Origin: Aspidiotus rigidus
Taxonomy: Eukaryota > Arthropoda > Insecta > Hemiptera > Diaspididae
Assembly: GCA_035079385.1 (NCBI GenBank)
Contig: JAVHKY010000071.1
Span: 2,048,001 to 2,112,000, forward strand
Direction of reading: 5' to 3'
Length of the DNA: 64,000 nt
Shown here: piece by piece, positions 42,414 to 53,754 of the stretch
Numbering within the stretch: the first letter of the stretch is position 1
Layout: each line of letters opens with the position of its first letter
Notes under the pieces: generated by a model
Seen by the model: only the letters and a program-made list of their open reading frames with translations
Database searches by the model: none
Told to the model about the DNA's origin: nothing
Made by a program: the position numbers and the translations under genes

Positions 42414-45400
42414 TCAATATATTTTCGTTTTCAATACAGCTCGCGTAATAATAGCTGTAAATGTATCTTCAATTTGTTTACATAAGTAATCGTTGTAAAG
42501 GAAAACTGTTGGATTCAAATCATCCGTTGAATAACCGCAATCCAATGAAGTAGCGATACCCAAGCTCACTGCGCTGACGTTCAAAGAAGATTCCGAAATG
42601 GATATTTTACCTAGTTGGATCAATAATGATATCGTATCTTCAATAAGAGACGGAAACGCCTGGCATAATCGCACGAAAGCTGGGAGTATGTTACCAAACA
42701 ACTCAGTTCGACAAATTGATGGTAAAGCTGCAAAAACAAATCAAATTATTAGTAATAGACAAGATTTCTACAAACTGAGGGCTGATACTGTAATAATTAT
42801 TCACCAGATAATAATGATGAGAATGTGTTCAGGGCTAGTCTAGCTACTAGCATTGAATGCGGCAAGGTATACTGCAAGGCCAGGTGCGAAATTAAATCAA
42901 CAGCAAATTCTTGTTTCTCAAGTGAAGGTTGACTAATCAATTCGGCGATGAAATCAACGCATATGTGCATTGATGGAATTCCAGTCACGGTAACAGATAA
43001 TAGTTCTGGTGGATAACCCTGTGAATTAAATTGATGACAAATCTTCATACTAATATACTAAACTGTAGATGGGAAAAGTGAACTAGGAATATCTACTTCT
43101 GTTTAGTTATATGGACAGATCAATATTTCGCAGTGGATTTTTTGCGCGATAAAATATACAGCTTATCACTCACCTGAAAATGGACTAGTTTACACAAGGA
43201 AGGATCAGCGATAAATGCTTGATGCAAATACGAACATATTAAACTACGCACTTCTAACAAAGCCCACATATTGGCTTTAGAATCCTATGATAAACAAACG
43301 AGGTGAGCTCAAGTTTTGTCTTCAAAGTTCGCTCAAAATTGTAAGTACTTACTCGATCTTCCAAATTTTCTAAACAAGCTTCAAGTAGGACTTGGATAGC
43401 AGCACTCTCCTGGGCTGCTACCAAAGCGTTCTTCAACTCCTCTCTTTCAGCGTCGCTCGTTAGCCCTCCAACAGTAACTTGATTATTGATAGAAGCACTA
43501 GTGATCGGTCCATCGGATAAATGTCGACTTAGCTGGCTTCGAGAAGCAGCTAATGACGATTGAAGTACACGAATTACAACACTTAGAACAGGGGCACACC
43601 TATCAATAAAATGAGGTGAAACGGTACAGTACAATTTTAGCGAAAGTAGCATCATTCATTCTTCCAACGTCGCACTTACCTGAACACCCGATCATCACAA
43701 CGAAGTATCTGTAACGGATCAATAATAATTTTCTCCTGCTTTGGAGGTACAGAAGGTAGCATTGCGTCCTTATGGAGTAAGGCTTTGATGGTCATCACCC
43801 ATAAAGTTCTCGGTAACACGCTATTGAATCGTAGCCAAACTTTTTTGTACAATTCTACAGAAAACAACCATTCATTATATCTTTTAAGTTTATTTAAAAT
43901 TTGTTTTCAGTCAATCCATTTGATAGAAATTGATGTAAACCTTGAATGTGGACAGGAACTGAATCGTCTAAAGTAGACCTCAAATGTTTGACCAATATAT
44001 GCACATAGGGCCACATTTGTTTCGTCGGCATCGTCAATAACATATTCAGCATACGTGAGGCTTGCGAGGGGCAGGTTGACATTGTTTGTAGAGCTGTAAA
44101 TAGAGAAACCTCGAGCTTCATTTGATATAATAACGAGATGATAGTAACAGAGGAAGAAATATCATGAAACATACCATCAGCTAGACTAGATTCCGAAATA
44201 ACAGTCATTAACGAGACAGATTTCCATGTAATTTCTTCATCTTCTAGCCAATCTTCTACTAGCGACAGATGCGGAAAATGGCCAGCAAGTAAACGTAACA
44301 ATGATGAAAACAATCCTGAAAGTGCAGAAACAATGACTGCGTACGATAATACTGTCCGACAAAGATACAAAGATAGATGAAACGCACCCGAATAGCTTTG
44401 TTGATCTTTATGCGCTTGTTGTAAAAGATACTTGATAGGAAATTCCGATAAAAATTCGGGTGAGTAGCCTTTCACCGATCGACTCATTGTCAAGTAGGTT
44501 TGAGTATTTGAGAGTCGTACATCCTCGTACAGCAGAATATAATACAAAAGTAATAATTGAGGCATATACGAACGTACTTTCGTGTTGGATGATCTCTGCA
44601 AGAATGGTGAAGTTATTAAGGTCATTAAATTGCTTTCTCTACAAACAATCACGCATAAATGCTTCTACGCCCTTACGGATATAGACACTGAATTTCTGAA
44701 AACTGCCATAATTTCTTCTTCATCGATACGTTCATTGATAACAGATTCGTAAGGTAGCCTTGTTGATACATTCAGCATGGAGTTCACATAAACATCAATT
44801 AAGGACGGTAATAAAGGATGTAAAGGCGCGGAACTTGCGCAAATTTGCCTGTACAGTGAATAGATACATGAGTTTATGTTCGATTGGAAAACATACTAGA
44901 ATTGAGAATGAGGAGCAAAGTGCCGCACTTATTTTACGAAAATGTGAAAAGGTTGAATACTTAAATTCATCTCATATTCGTTCATTTAACGTAATACGAA
45001 TATTATTTTGAAGTTTCTACATTCAGAACAGGATCTTCAACGATAAAACTCACTTCGTAGAAGTACAACCTCATAATATCTTAGCCTTCGCCAAAATTCT
45101 CTTTTCCTACTCATTACTCATTTCTATGAAGTTGGAGGGGAGTAAACGACAATCCTAAACGGTTTCCGTTCTCGATGACGTAGAAAAAAATTACTTTCAC
45201 AGTGACACCGTATTCTCAAACTTTTTTTTTAGTTCAAGTCAACTATAAAGCAGGTTACGAAACGCTCGAAAAATATTTCACCCAGCCTTCGGTAGATTTA
45301 AGAGTTCTTTGGGAAATAGAAAACATTGAAAAATACGATTGTCCAACTCTTGAGTAAACGCTCACTTGTAAATCCAGTTTTTAACATTGACTTTGTGTTT

Positions 45401-47582
45401 TGAAAACGCTCTGCTCTTCATTAATTGGTGGATGCAGTGAATAGGCAGGAAACCGTGGATGTTGGCGTTCAAATTTGGAGTGACAAGAACGCTAATAGCA
45501 CGAGACGTAACCACCTGCTCAGTGAATACTTCCTGCATAAATATTGATTTCACTTTGGCCACATTATGATTCCGAATAGATACCCGCATTCCTAAAGTCG
45601 AACATACTAGATCGGTAATAGCGGTCAGCTGCCCACTATGAACGTGTATAGCTAGTAATAATAACATTTCGCTAAACGAAGCGGTGACGTCGATAGGTCT
45701 ATCAAAAAAATAGGAACAAAGAAAAAAGAAATAATATTAATAAGTACAAATATTTTTTTCACGTAGGATTGTTTTTTCTATTCTGATGAATGCACTTGCT
45801 TTCCGAAAAAAGGTGATTCGCTACCGGAAAGCCACTTGAGCCACTGAACGATTTTAACTTCGTATTCAGGTTGGCTAATCACAGATGGACAGGCGAACAA
45901 CATACACACGGCGATTGAAGCGAATCTTACTCCTTCCGCAGTTGCAGGAGGACAGATAGTGATTAATTTAACCAGCAGAAGTATTTCGTCATCTTGAAAC
46001 CTGAAGAAAAATCGTTTTAGCACTTCATACTGCTGTAAAATAACTGCAAACTCCATTTGGACGTTTCTAACTTACTTAATACCTGCGATACCTCGCAATG
46101 CACAGTACAGTCTCAGCAATACCGATCCATGCACCACGGAGGAGTAAAGTATTTTTCCACCGTCGTGTGTAAGTTTCACTATATTCTGTAGCTGAAGTAT
46201 GAGTTCATCCCTCAATCTTTGCAACGCTACATTGTTTTCTTTCACTCTCTATTGGAAAACACGCTAATATTATCATTTTCATTCATCATTTCAATTCGAA
46301 CATGATACAACAATATTGTTTTACTTTTGGTCTTATGCGAGTAAACATGGAGAACCAATTCCTGACAGCTTGATCATTCCCAAGCAACAGGCCAGAGACA
46401 AACGCAACTATATCACCTCCAGTTTTTGAGTAGCTGCTACCAAGACCGCTGTGAAAATACTCAGGAAAATCCAATGTTAATGTTATTGTCAACGCCGGCA
46501 TTTTACTCAATTCCACCTACATTTAGCAAATCAAAGGATAATGAAATCATTGAATTCGATACACTTCCAATTTCGAAATGAAACATACGCATTTTGATCT
46601 AACAACATAGGCTCCTTGTGGAAACATTTTACAAAGAGCCGTCAATGTTTTTATTCGTATTCGAGTGCCACCGTTCTCGTCTTCCACCTTATCAGAGTTT
46701 TGTATCAAACTCGTGCAAACTGGAGAGAAAAATATATGCAGTTTATTATAAATGCTCTTCGTAATTAAATGATAGTCATATTTAGCTCATACGAGTACCA
46801 TCATAAAAGCAGTCAGGAAAATTCACTACAATCCAGCAGATGATAACGGATCCGTGCTTAACATGTAACAAAGTCTGCGCTATGTCTTGCAATGTGAATA
46901 AAGCTGGTAATTCTGCCAAAGCTATGTTGATTACGTCACACACTTCAGGTATGTAGACCGTGTTATCAAATAAGTCGGAGCTTTTCACAAAAAATTCGAT
47001 GTTATTTTTCTGGAATTCTGAAACCTAAAAATCCTTACGTTACTAGAATTCGTTCTTTTCTTTTCTTTCATTTTTCATCAACAAACCTGGCTGGCGATAT
47101 ATAACAGTTCGCACAGAACTAAACGCAGACGTCTAGTAGAATCGCTTCTTTCGAATTCTAACGCAAGACCATTTTCAACTGATTGCGCTAATACACTATC
47201 TCCTTGTGTATTACCTGACTTTTTCCTGCAAATGAACTCGCATATAGAAAAAAATTAGACGAGAATCGCGTGGAGGAATTTACAAAGCTTGAAAGAACCT
47301 CAAATTTTGTTCTTGTCGCACATCCACCTCAAGTCCATGGAAATCAATTGATAATAACGCAACGATCGAGTTAACAACTTCTATATTGGAAAGTAAAGTT
47401 AAAACCGCCTTTCGATTGTTCAGGCAGTCTTGAGTAGAATCAGCCGGTGCAATCAGACTCATTCGAACCAAACACGGTAAGATGGCTCGGATACTTCTCG
47501 CCGGGAACTGTGATAATGTTATCACATCAAGATTGAGCAACGCTTTGAAGACATCAGAATGAACGGTAAAATCGTATTTCAT
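42414..47582 (-). CDS. INTS2: Integrator complex subunit 2
   Basis: 17 exons on the minus strand, 3429 nt, 1142 aa (human about 1204): 47284-47582, 47087-47225, 46799-47024, 46589-46719, 46325-46516, 46076-46248, 45800-46000, 45366-45698, 44677-44848, 44388-44595, 44175-44315, 43941-44093, 43680-43854, 43353-43599, 43174-43284, 42805-43018, 42414-42727. INTS2 is a large helical scaffold of Integrator, the nuclear complex that cleaves snRNA and attenuates transcription with Pol II. Conserved blocks are clear from end to end: ILPCLVRMSL and NSIVALLSIDFH (exon 1), RRLRLVLCELLYI (2), FVSGLLLGNDQAV (5), LVCSTLGMRV and GFLPIHCIHQL (8), LWVMTIKALL (13), EELKNALVAAQESAA (14), GYPPELL and GIPSMHIC (16). 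One intron (after exon 7) has a GC donor (AAA|GCAAGT). Introns are 58-100 nt except two of 155 nt or less and one of 517 nt (44849-45365). Confidence 0.97.
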
Positions 47583-48102
47583 GGCTATTCAGATCACTCG
47601 AACAGTCACCAAAGGCGATAGTTTCTACTATGATTGAAAGGATAATGATTAATGAATGATGATACTGATAGTGTGCCCACCACAGATGAATAATCAAAAA
47701 AAGAATGATACACAATCATACAGACGGGCTTGTTCACGCCGTCAGCAGTCTATTCGGAAAGTCGCGTCCGTCGAGGGCGCTACCGTCGCAATGGAATTGC
47801 ATGTAAAAGTTCCGAGGATCAATGGTTTCCAGTTGTACTAAAACTCTACAAAATAGAGGTAAAGTTTTTAGCAGGAATTGTTCTCATTATGACTCATCAT
47901 GATACAATAACTTAATTTATGTTGGGAAAATAAGTCGTTCATTCAAAATTTTTGGATTAATTCACTCTCAACTTTGCACAGAGCAAGCGATGTTTCATTT
48001 TCTTCCGTTTAGAATACGACAAAAATTATACGGATCCTCGGAATTTTGGTGATGCCACCAGAGAGCGACTCTTGTTTTGACGTTCGCAATAGTAGGGCCT
48101 AA
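47583..48102. promoter_or_regulatory. INTS2 5' flank
   Basis: About 520 bp between the INTS2 start and the first downstream MITE duplication. It presumably holds the promoter and 5' UTR, by position only. A more G+C-rich island with CGTCCG/CGGACGCG character lies at 47730-47780. No TATA box is evident. Confidence 0.35.
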
Positions 48103-48110
48103 GAGTAGGG

Positions 48111-48603
48111 CTATAGATACCTAAAAGAGACAAGATAGCTAACTTCGTTAGTTCTAGTGTTCCACCGCACGCCAACACAGCGACACAGTATTCTTGGGCT
48201 AAATTAACATTGCGCTTATGGATATTTTTCAGTTTTCATCAATTATCTCGGAAACCGTTCATTTTTATGAAAAAATGAAGAGAACAAAATTTATTCCCCT
48301 TGTAATTTCCTATCAAATGAGACCTACTTTGAATTTTTTTTTTTCAAACTATGAAATAGGTCTCATACAATAGGAAATTACAAGGGGAATAAATTTTGTT
48401 CTTTTCATTTTTTCGTAAAAATGAACGGTTTCCGAGATAATTGATGAATACTGAAAAACATCCATAAGCGCAATGTTAACTTAGCCCTACAATACAGTGG
48501 CGCTATCTCTCGGCACGTAAATTAGCTCGACAAAAATCGGGTACCGGATTTTAACACAGCGCATATGGAGAGTTAGCTATCTTGTCTCTTTTAGGTATCT
48601 ATA
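48111..48603. mobile_element. Palindromic hAT-like MITE, copy 2
   Basis: 493 bp, nearly identical to 30338-30828. It has its own 8-bp duplication AGTAGGGC (48103-48110 and 48604-48611), different from that of copy 1, which shows independent insertion. Confidence 0.88.
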
Positions 48604-48644
48604 AGTAGGGCGCATAGAGAATGTAGGTGCTCTACAGTAGTCTA

Positions 48645-48916
48645 TTGGGACCGAGCAGCAGCGCTAGCGTCGCGCAAAAATTATGAAGTTTTTAAAATCT
48701 TTCAAAAATATATCCATCTAAAAGAAAATTTTCCGCTCTTCAATTTTGTTCCTTACGTGTACACGCCTAAATTCATTATTTTTGGAGAAATTGGAGAAAA
48801 ATCAAAAAATCACTTAGTTTTGAGTTAGTCACCCTTCGATCACCGTTCGCTTATCAGTATTTTCTATGTATTTTACTCAGGCGACGCTAGCGAATCTACA
48901 ATATGCCCGGTCCGAA
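48645..48916. mobile_element. GGACCGGGCA-family MITE, copy 2
   Basis: TA at 48643-48644, left end TTGGGACCGAGCA, right end TGCCCGGTCCGAA. Body matches 57493-57765 closely. The right TA is mutated. Confidence 0.75.
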
Positions 48917-49066
48917 TGGGGCTTTTCCATGTCCTCCATGACGCGTGACCGTGTGACCGTCACGAAAAATCTTCGTGACGGTCATGATCGTTGGAATTAT
49001 GACGTCATGTTTTGTTTACATTTTCAACTTGGTCGGAGTTTCTTATCAGTGTCTCTATACTCAACA
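48917..49066. other. Hairpin-bearing spacer
   Basis: GACCGTCACGAA and TTCGTGACGGTC form a hairpin at 48955-48982. No gene. Confidence 0.4.
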
Positions 49067-49074
49067 CCTATAAA

Positions 49075-49276
49075 CAGTGTTCCGACGTTCCCGGGAATCC
49101 AATTTAGGACTGGGAATTCCCGGTAATTTTCCCGGGATTTTTTTCCCGGGAACTGGGAATGTTTCGGAAATTCGGGAAATTTTCCCGATTTTTCATCATG
49201 TTCCCGGGAAATTTTCTTGAATTCCCGGGAATTTGTTCCCGGGAATTGGGAATGGGAATTCCCCGTCCGAACACTG
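49075..49276. mobile_element. CCCGGGAA-rich hAT-like MITE
   Basis: 202 bp, ends CAGTGTTCCGACG and, inverted, CAGTGTTCGGACG. 8-bp duplication CCTATAAA at 49067-49074 and 49277-49284. The body is a string of TTCCCGGGAA palindromes, a strong compositional outlier. Confidence 0.88.
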
Positions 49277-49374
49277 CCTATAAAATCAAAATCTACAGAA
49301 AAATTTGAATTTGGTCTCTTTGTACAGGAAATTAAAAGGGGAAAAAATATTGTTCTCTTCAAGTTTTCATTTAA

Positions 49375-50287
49375 GGGTATGCTCTACCTAGTCACTCACA
49401 CACAGAAAATACACACGTATTACACAAAATGGTGTGTTGCGACTTGCGGGTAGTGATTTTTGCCCACATATAACATATCGAATAATGTACAAAATGATTT
49501 GCAACGTGGTGTATTCTTGAAGTTGAGGAAAATACGGCTAATTAGTTGACAGATCGCGAAATATTCTGAATGATCTTCAGGAAACGTTTAAACTTACGTC
49601 TGCAGGGGCCATCTTTGAATCGTTGAATTCCAATCAATGAACAAAATTAGTTTGTGAGAACCAATTAGCCGTATTTTCCTAAGTTTTGTCTACGTAAATA
49701 CGAAGTTTCAAGCACGGTATAAGATGAAGAGGTAATGACACAACGCTAAAATCGTGTCCGCAGTTTTGAAGTTGTACGTACAAACTTCCGCTAGGTTTGC
49801 AGCGAACACTCGGGCTGTTTCCCTGTTCCTTCCAGACCCCACCTGCGCCGAGACGTTACCGTTGGTACCCTAGTATTGATGAAATTTCCAAGGATTATAA
49901 AAAATCCAAGAATTTACTTAGAAGGATGATTCTTTCAAAATTTTATAGAGTAGATTAAATGGTATTTTTATGCCAAATATGAAATGCATCGGCTGATTCC
50001 TAATCCTGCAATAAATTTTTGAAAGCAGCGGCGTTCCCATAAGACTCTGTACATTACCCATCACTTTCATCACGAGCGCTGCGCTCGGAATGTTCAGAAC
50101 TACTTCAAAATCACGGACAGCGTTTACCACAGTCAGAATACGTTCGTGTCACTACCTCTTCATCTTATACCGTGGTTTCAAGATATTTCATGCTTTATAT
50201 TTGATCAGTTATCTCGGGGCAAAAATCGCAACATGTGATACATATTTTGTGTGTGTCTACGTGTGAGTGACTAGGTAGAGCATACCC
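49375..50287. mobile_element. GGGTATGCTCTACC-family MITE, TTAA flanks, interrupted by the 462-bp MITE
   Basis: Ends GGGTATGCTCTACCTAGTCA and inverse, flanked by TTAA on both sides (49371-49374 and 50288-50291), which would fit a piggyBac-type target. Removing the nested element and its duplication leaves about 443 bp. The terminal motif recurs at 1-130 and 58967-59270, although TTAA is not conserved on both sides there. Confidence 0.75.
49713..50174 (-). mobile_element. 462-bp hAT-like MITE, copy 2 (inverted)
   Basis: Same length and, where I compared it, the same sequence as 30964-31425 in reverse. 8-bp duplication GTTTCAAG at 49705-49712 and 50175-50182. Nested in the TTAA-flanked element. 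Confidence 0.88.
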
Positions 50288-50439
50288 TTAACACCATGTT
50301 TTTTTCAATAATTTGAAGAAACGTGACGCGCTCCATAAGGTACATGCTAAAAATTCCGACCAAGTGAAAAAGCAGGGATGTCAAGCCATTCGCGAATAGC
50401 TTAAACTTTAGCTTAAGCTTCTAAGCTAATCCACAAAAT

Positions 50440-50923
50440 TGGTGATGGGCAGTTACCGGTTATTAACCGATTAATCGGTTTATTCTTAGATGAAATTAAC
50501 CGAAAAACCGGTTTATTTGTAATCAACAGTCAACCTGAAAAACCGGTTAATAAGAACGCATAAACCGATTAACTGTCAAAATTTAAAATTTTTCAACAAT
50601 TTCAAATTTCAATTGATAATTTCATGAATTTGAAGCACCAGGTGGAGGAAATAGGAATTATCAATTAAGATACTTTTCAACATTAACACATAAGAGATCT
50701 TGCTTCTCTTTTTTTTTTCAATTTTCTTGATTTTGAGAGCAAAAAAGTGGAAGACCTTGGCGCTCTGAGCGGAATCTCTTGAGAACTAACAGCAATCCCA
50801 ATAATTGCCAGTTAACCGGTTAACCGGTTTATTTGAAGGTTTTTAACCGATTAACTGGTTACAATGATCTTTAATAAACCGTTTAACCGGTATACTGAAA
50901 TAACCGATAACCGCCCATCACTA
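50440..50923. mobile_element. ACCGGTTAA-rich hAT-like MITE
   Basis: 484 bp, ends TGGTGATGGGCAGTTACCGG and, inverted, TAGTGATGGGCGGTTATCGG. Flanks CACAAAAT and CACATAAT match at 7 of 8. The arms are strings of AACCGGTTAA palindromes. Nested in 50373-51982. Confidence 0.8.
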
Positions 50924-51292
50924 CACATAATTGAACAGCTGAGCTTTAAGCTTTTCACTCATTTCATTAGCTTAATGTGAATGGCTATTGGCTCAGTGAT
51001 TTTTTTTTTTCAATTTCTAATGTACATGCCACGCCATTTGAGATTTGGCTGAACTGAATTCCTATGATGTTGTACAAAAATAAAATGAAATTTTTTCATC
51101 TAAAAAAACAAAACAAAATGAACGAAAGTAAAATTAAGTAAAATAATTTTGTTATTATAGAAAATTCTAAAACCAAAAACAAAAGTCAGGATTTTGAGCA
51201 AATTTACCCTGTTTTTTTTTTTCTAGAACCACATATGCAGCATGACAAAAACAAGAACAAAATTAACAAAATTTTTTCAGAGAATGAGAATA

Positions 51293-51691
51293 GACTAAAT
51301 CGCTGTGACGTCATTCACGGACATTCACTGATAACAAGGCAATGTTTGCTCCGCAATGACTTACCCCAACTTACGCGTAAGTTCAAAACAAAAAAAATGC
51401 TCCATAAGAAATACACGGGAACGTTTCGATCTTACGTTCAGATTTGAAAACAAGAAATAAGTTAAGAACCGCAGGTACATTTTCAAAGACATGAGAACTT
51501 CCTGATTCTAAATATAAACACGTAATTGCTTACTTATTTCCAATTTTTTAATTTGAGCGTATGATCAAAATGATCCCTGTGTATTCTTATGGGAATCCAT
51601 ATCCTACTTTGAACTGATACGGTATACTATCGCATTCTCTCGATTCCTGTTATCAGTAAATGTTCATGAATGACGTCACGGCGATTTAGTC
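51293..51691. mobile_element. TA-target foldback MITE
   Basis: Ends GACTAAATCGCTGTGACGTC and, inverted, GACTAAATCGCCGTGACGTC, about 43 bp with a few mismatches. TA at 51291-51292 and 51692-51693. Nested in 50373-51982. The 70-codon frame inside is chance. Confidence 0.8.
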
Positions 51692-52246
51692 TATCAGGTC
51701 TTTATGGTAATATTATGGAAAACAAACAACTTATAAAATAAAAATACAAATGAGAAAAGGAGAAAACGAGAACTTGAGAGTTTAGTTTTAGTTTAGAGTT
51801 TCAGTTGAAATGAATTTCTGGCACCAATCAGATTCAATAGGAAGTCAAAAGTGCTTGCTGATTGACTGACTTTGCGTTTAATGCAGCAGGGAAATGACTG
51901 ACTTCTCATCGGCTTAATAATCGTCAAAGCATTAGCTTAAGTTTTGGCTTAAGCGATTATTGGCTTAAACTTGACATCCCTGTGAAAAAGTAAACAAACA
52001 CGTGACATCTGACGTGACGTCAGTTTGCCAACCATCAACTCTGGATACGTCCATTATATTTTGTACGGCAGCATTCTACTTTGTAGGGCAGCAATGTTGG
52101 TAGCCCTGCATACAAAGGTGATCATGGCTACAGGCTGCTTGTTTTGCCTTGGTTTTCAATGAGAGTCAAGTATTATGAATATTAGTCGCCATGTCCAAGG
52201 CCTGGCCATGTCTGGTAAGCTGAACACATGAGATGTCATTCAAACT

Positions 52247-52618
52247 TCAAAGCGTCCATATCATTTCATATAAGATTAGCGAAATAGCGATGCATCTATT
52301 TTGGCAGCCGGGAAACTTCCCGTTTCCCGCTGTCATCAAACGGCCTACGTTATACCCGCTGGCGCTGTTCAGTTGATACGTCCGCACATCGCTATTTTGC
52401 TGAGCTTGTATTATGAAAGACACCATCATGGTCCTTGTAAATTTTTCTGTTATCTTTAAATGAAGTGAAACTTCGTTCACGTTAAAAAAAGACTCGAGTA
52501 GGGCAGGAATCAGCAGCATCTCAATTTTTTGTGATTTGGTGTGACTACAACGTGGACCTTTTCGCACGTGAACATAGGTTTGGTTTGGTACTTCTGAAAA
52601 TAATATTCTGACGCTCAA
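52247..52618 (-). CDS. Possible divergent ORF beside CUTA, unrecognised
   Basis: A 123-aa open frame whose ATG (52618) lies 69 bp from the CUTA start on the opposite strand, so a shared promoter is conceivable. There is no recognised domain; composition is mixed, with no signal peptide, and no splice partner was found. It may simply be chance in a less A+T-rich stretch, so confidence is low. Confidence 0.2.
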   Translation of the reverse strand: MSVRILFSEVPNQTYVHVRKGPRCSHTKSQKIEMLLIPALLESFFNVNEVSLHLKITEKFTRTMMVSFIIQAQQNSDVRTYQLNSASGYNVGRLMTAGNGKFPGCQNRCIAISLILYEMIWTL

Positions 52619-52686
52619 TTTTGGCAGCCTTTCTTCTATGTTTAGGTTGCATTCTTTTCAATATATTTAAGCTCAAAGCCACCACA

Positions 52687-53754
52687 ATGGCTTATTTGCC
52701 TGGAACTCATTCTATTGCCTTTGTAACTGCGCCCAGCGAAGAAGTAGCCAAGAATTTATCACGGTAAGTAAATTTTTTCAACTAGTGCAAAAGAAATGTG
52801 GTAAAATGGAACTAGGTACTTTCTGCGCCTTTGTTCAAAGACGTATAAGTTTTTGGGTAAAATATACTGTTCGTGTGAAGAAAGTTCATCTTATCAGCTC
52901 ATTACTGTGACGAAAATAAATCATTCTATGTTTTAGTGGAGCTGTACTGGAAAAGTTGGCGGCTTGTATTAATATTGTTCCCAAAATCACATCCATGTAA
53001 GTTCTTTGTTCATAGGCACTGCTTACATCGTTCATTGTTTAGTCAATTATTTAATTGATGTACGAAGTGTGCTTTATTATATAGGATTTTTAATGATATA
53101 GGTTGTTCTTACAGATACGAATGGGAAGGTAAAGTTAACGAAGATAACGAAGTTTTAATGGTGAGTCTTGTGATAGAAGGAGAATAATTTTCCTAATATC
53201 GAAACTCATATCAATTATTTTCTTCATGTAGATGATAAAAACTTCCTCGTTGTTGGTTCCTAAACTAACTGAGTATATTAGGTAAAAGAATTATGAATTC
53301 TCACCTATTGAATTGATTCTTATTATTTGCAAATTTTTCGGTTCTTCTCTTCAGGTCCAATCATCCGTACGACGTTTGCGAAGTTATTTCTACGCCTGTA
53401 AGTATAACTTATAAGGAGCATTTTTTTCATTGTTTCAACCTCCTTCACTACTAATTTGGTGCAGAAAAGGCGCTAGATACGTACACTAGATCAAGTCTCT
53501 TTCAGATTTTTACTAGGTACAGTATCAAAATGGTCAACCGAGTGAATCTCCGAATTTAACGTCTTAGCGTTATTGAAAATACGATCCTCCTCAAAGAAAT
53601 GATTACCTATCGGTTGATAAGAACTTGCATATTTCATTTCTGAAGTAATACAAAACTATTTATAATTGTTCCCTAAATATCAAAATGTTTACAGATTGAG
53701 AATGGTAATGCCGCTTATTTGAACTGGATCTCTTCAGTTTGTGAAAAACCTTGA
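52687..53754 (+). CDS. CUTA: CutA1 divalent-cation-tolerance family protein
   Basis: Six small exons, 336 nt, 111 aa: 52687-52763, 52937-52996, 53115-53160, 53232-53281, 53355-53397, 53695-53754. All introns are GT..AG and all junctions keep phase. CutA proteins are trimeric ferredoxin-like folds; in animals CUTA is linked to acetylcholinesterase processing and copper biology, but its biochemical role is unsettled. Conserved stretches seen: HSIAFVTAPSEEVAKNLSR, KLAACINIVPKITSIYEW, EDNEVLMMIKT, and HPYDVCEV near the end. The final exon is shorter than in vertebrates. The frame stays open upstream of this ATG for 24 codons with a hydrophobic run (LAAFLLCLGCILFNIF) but no ATG, and a TTTTGGCAG acceptor-like site lies there, so a longer secretory form from an upstream exon is possible. 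Confidence 0.95.

Larger units (their letters stand above)
50373..51982. mobile_element. hAT-like element with CAGGGATGTCAAG ends and two nested MITEs
   Basis: 1610 bp, 8-bp duplication TGAAAAAG at 50365-50372 and 51983-51990. Arms are rich in AGCTTAAGC-type motifs. It contains 50440-50923 and 51293-51691; without those it is about 0.7 kb. No transposase frame. Confidence 0.85.

Noticed and set aside
43785..45011. Plus-strand frames over INTS2
   Set aside because: Antisense to confirmed INTS2 exons and introns.
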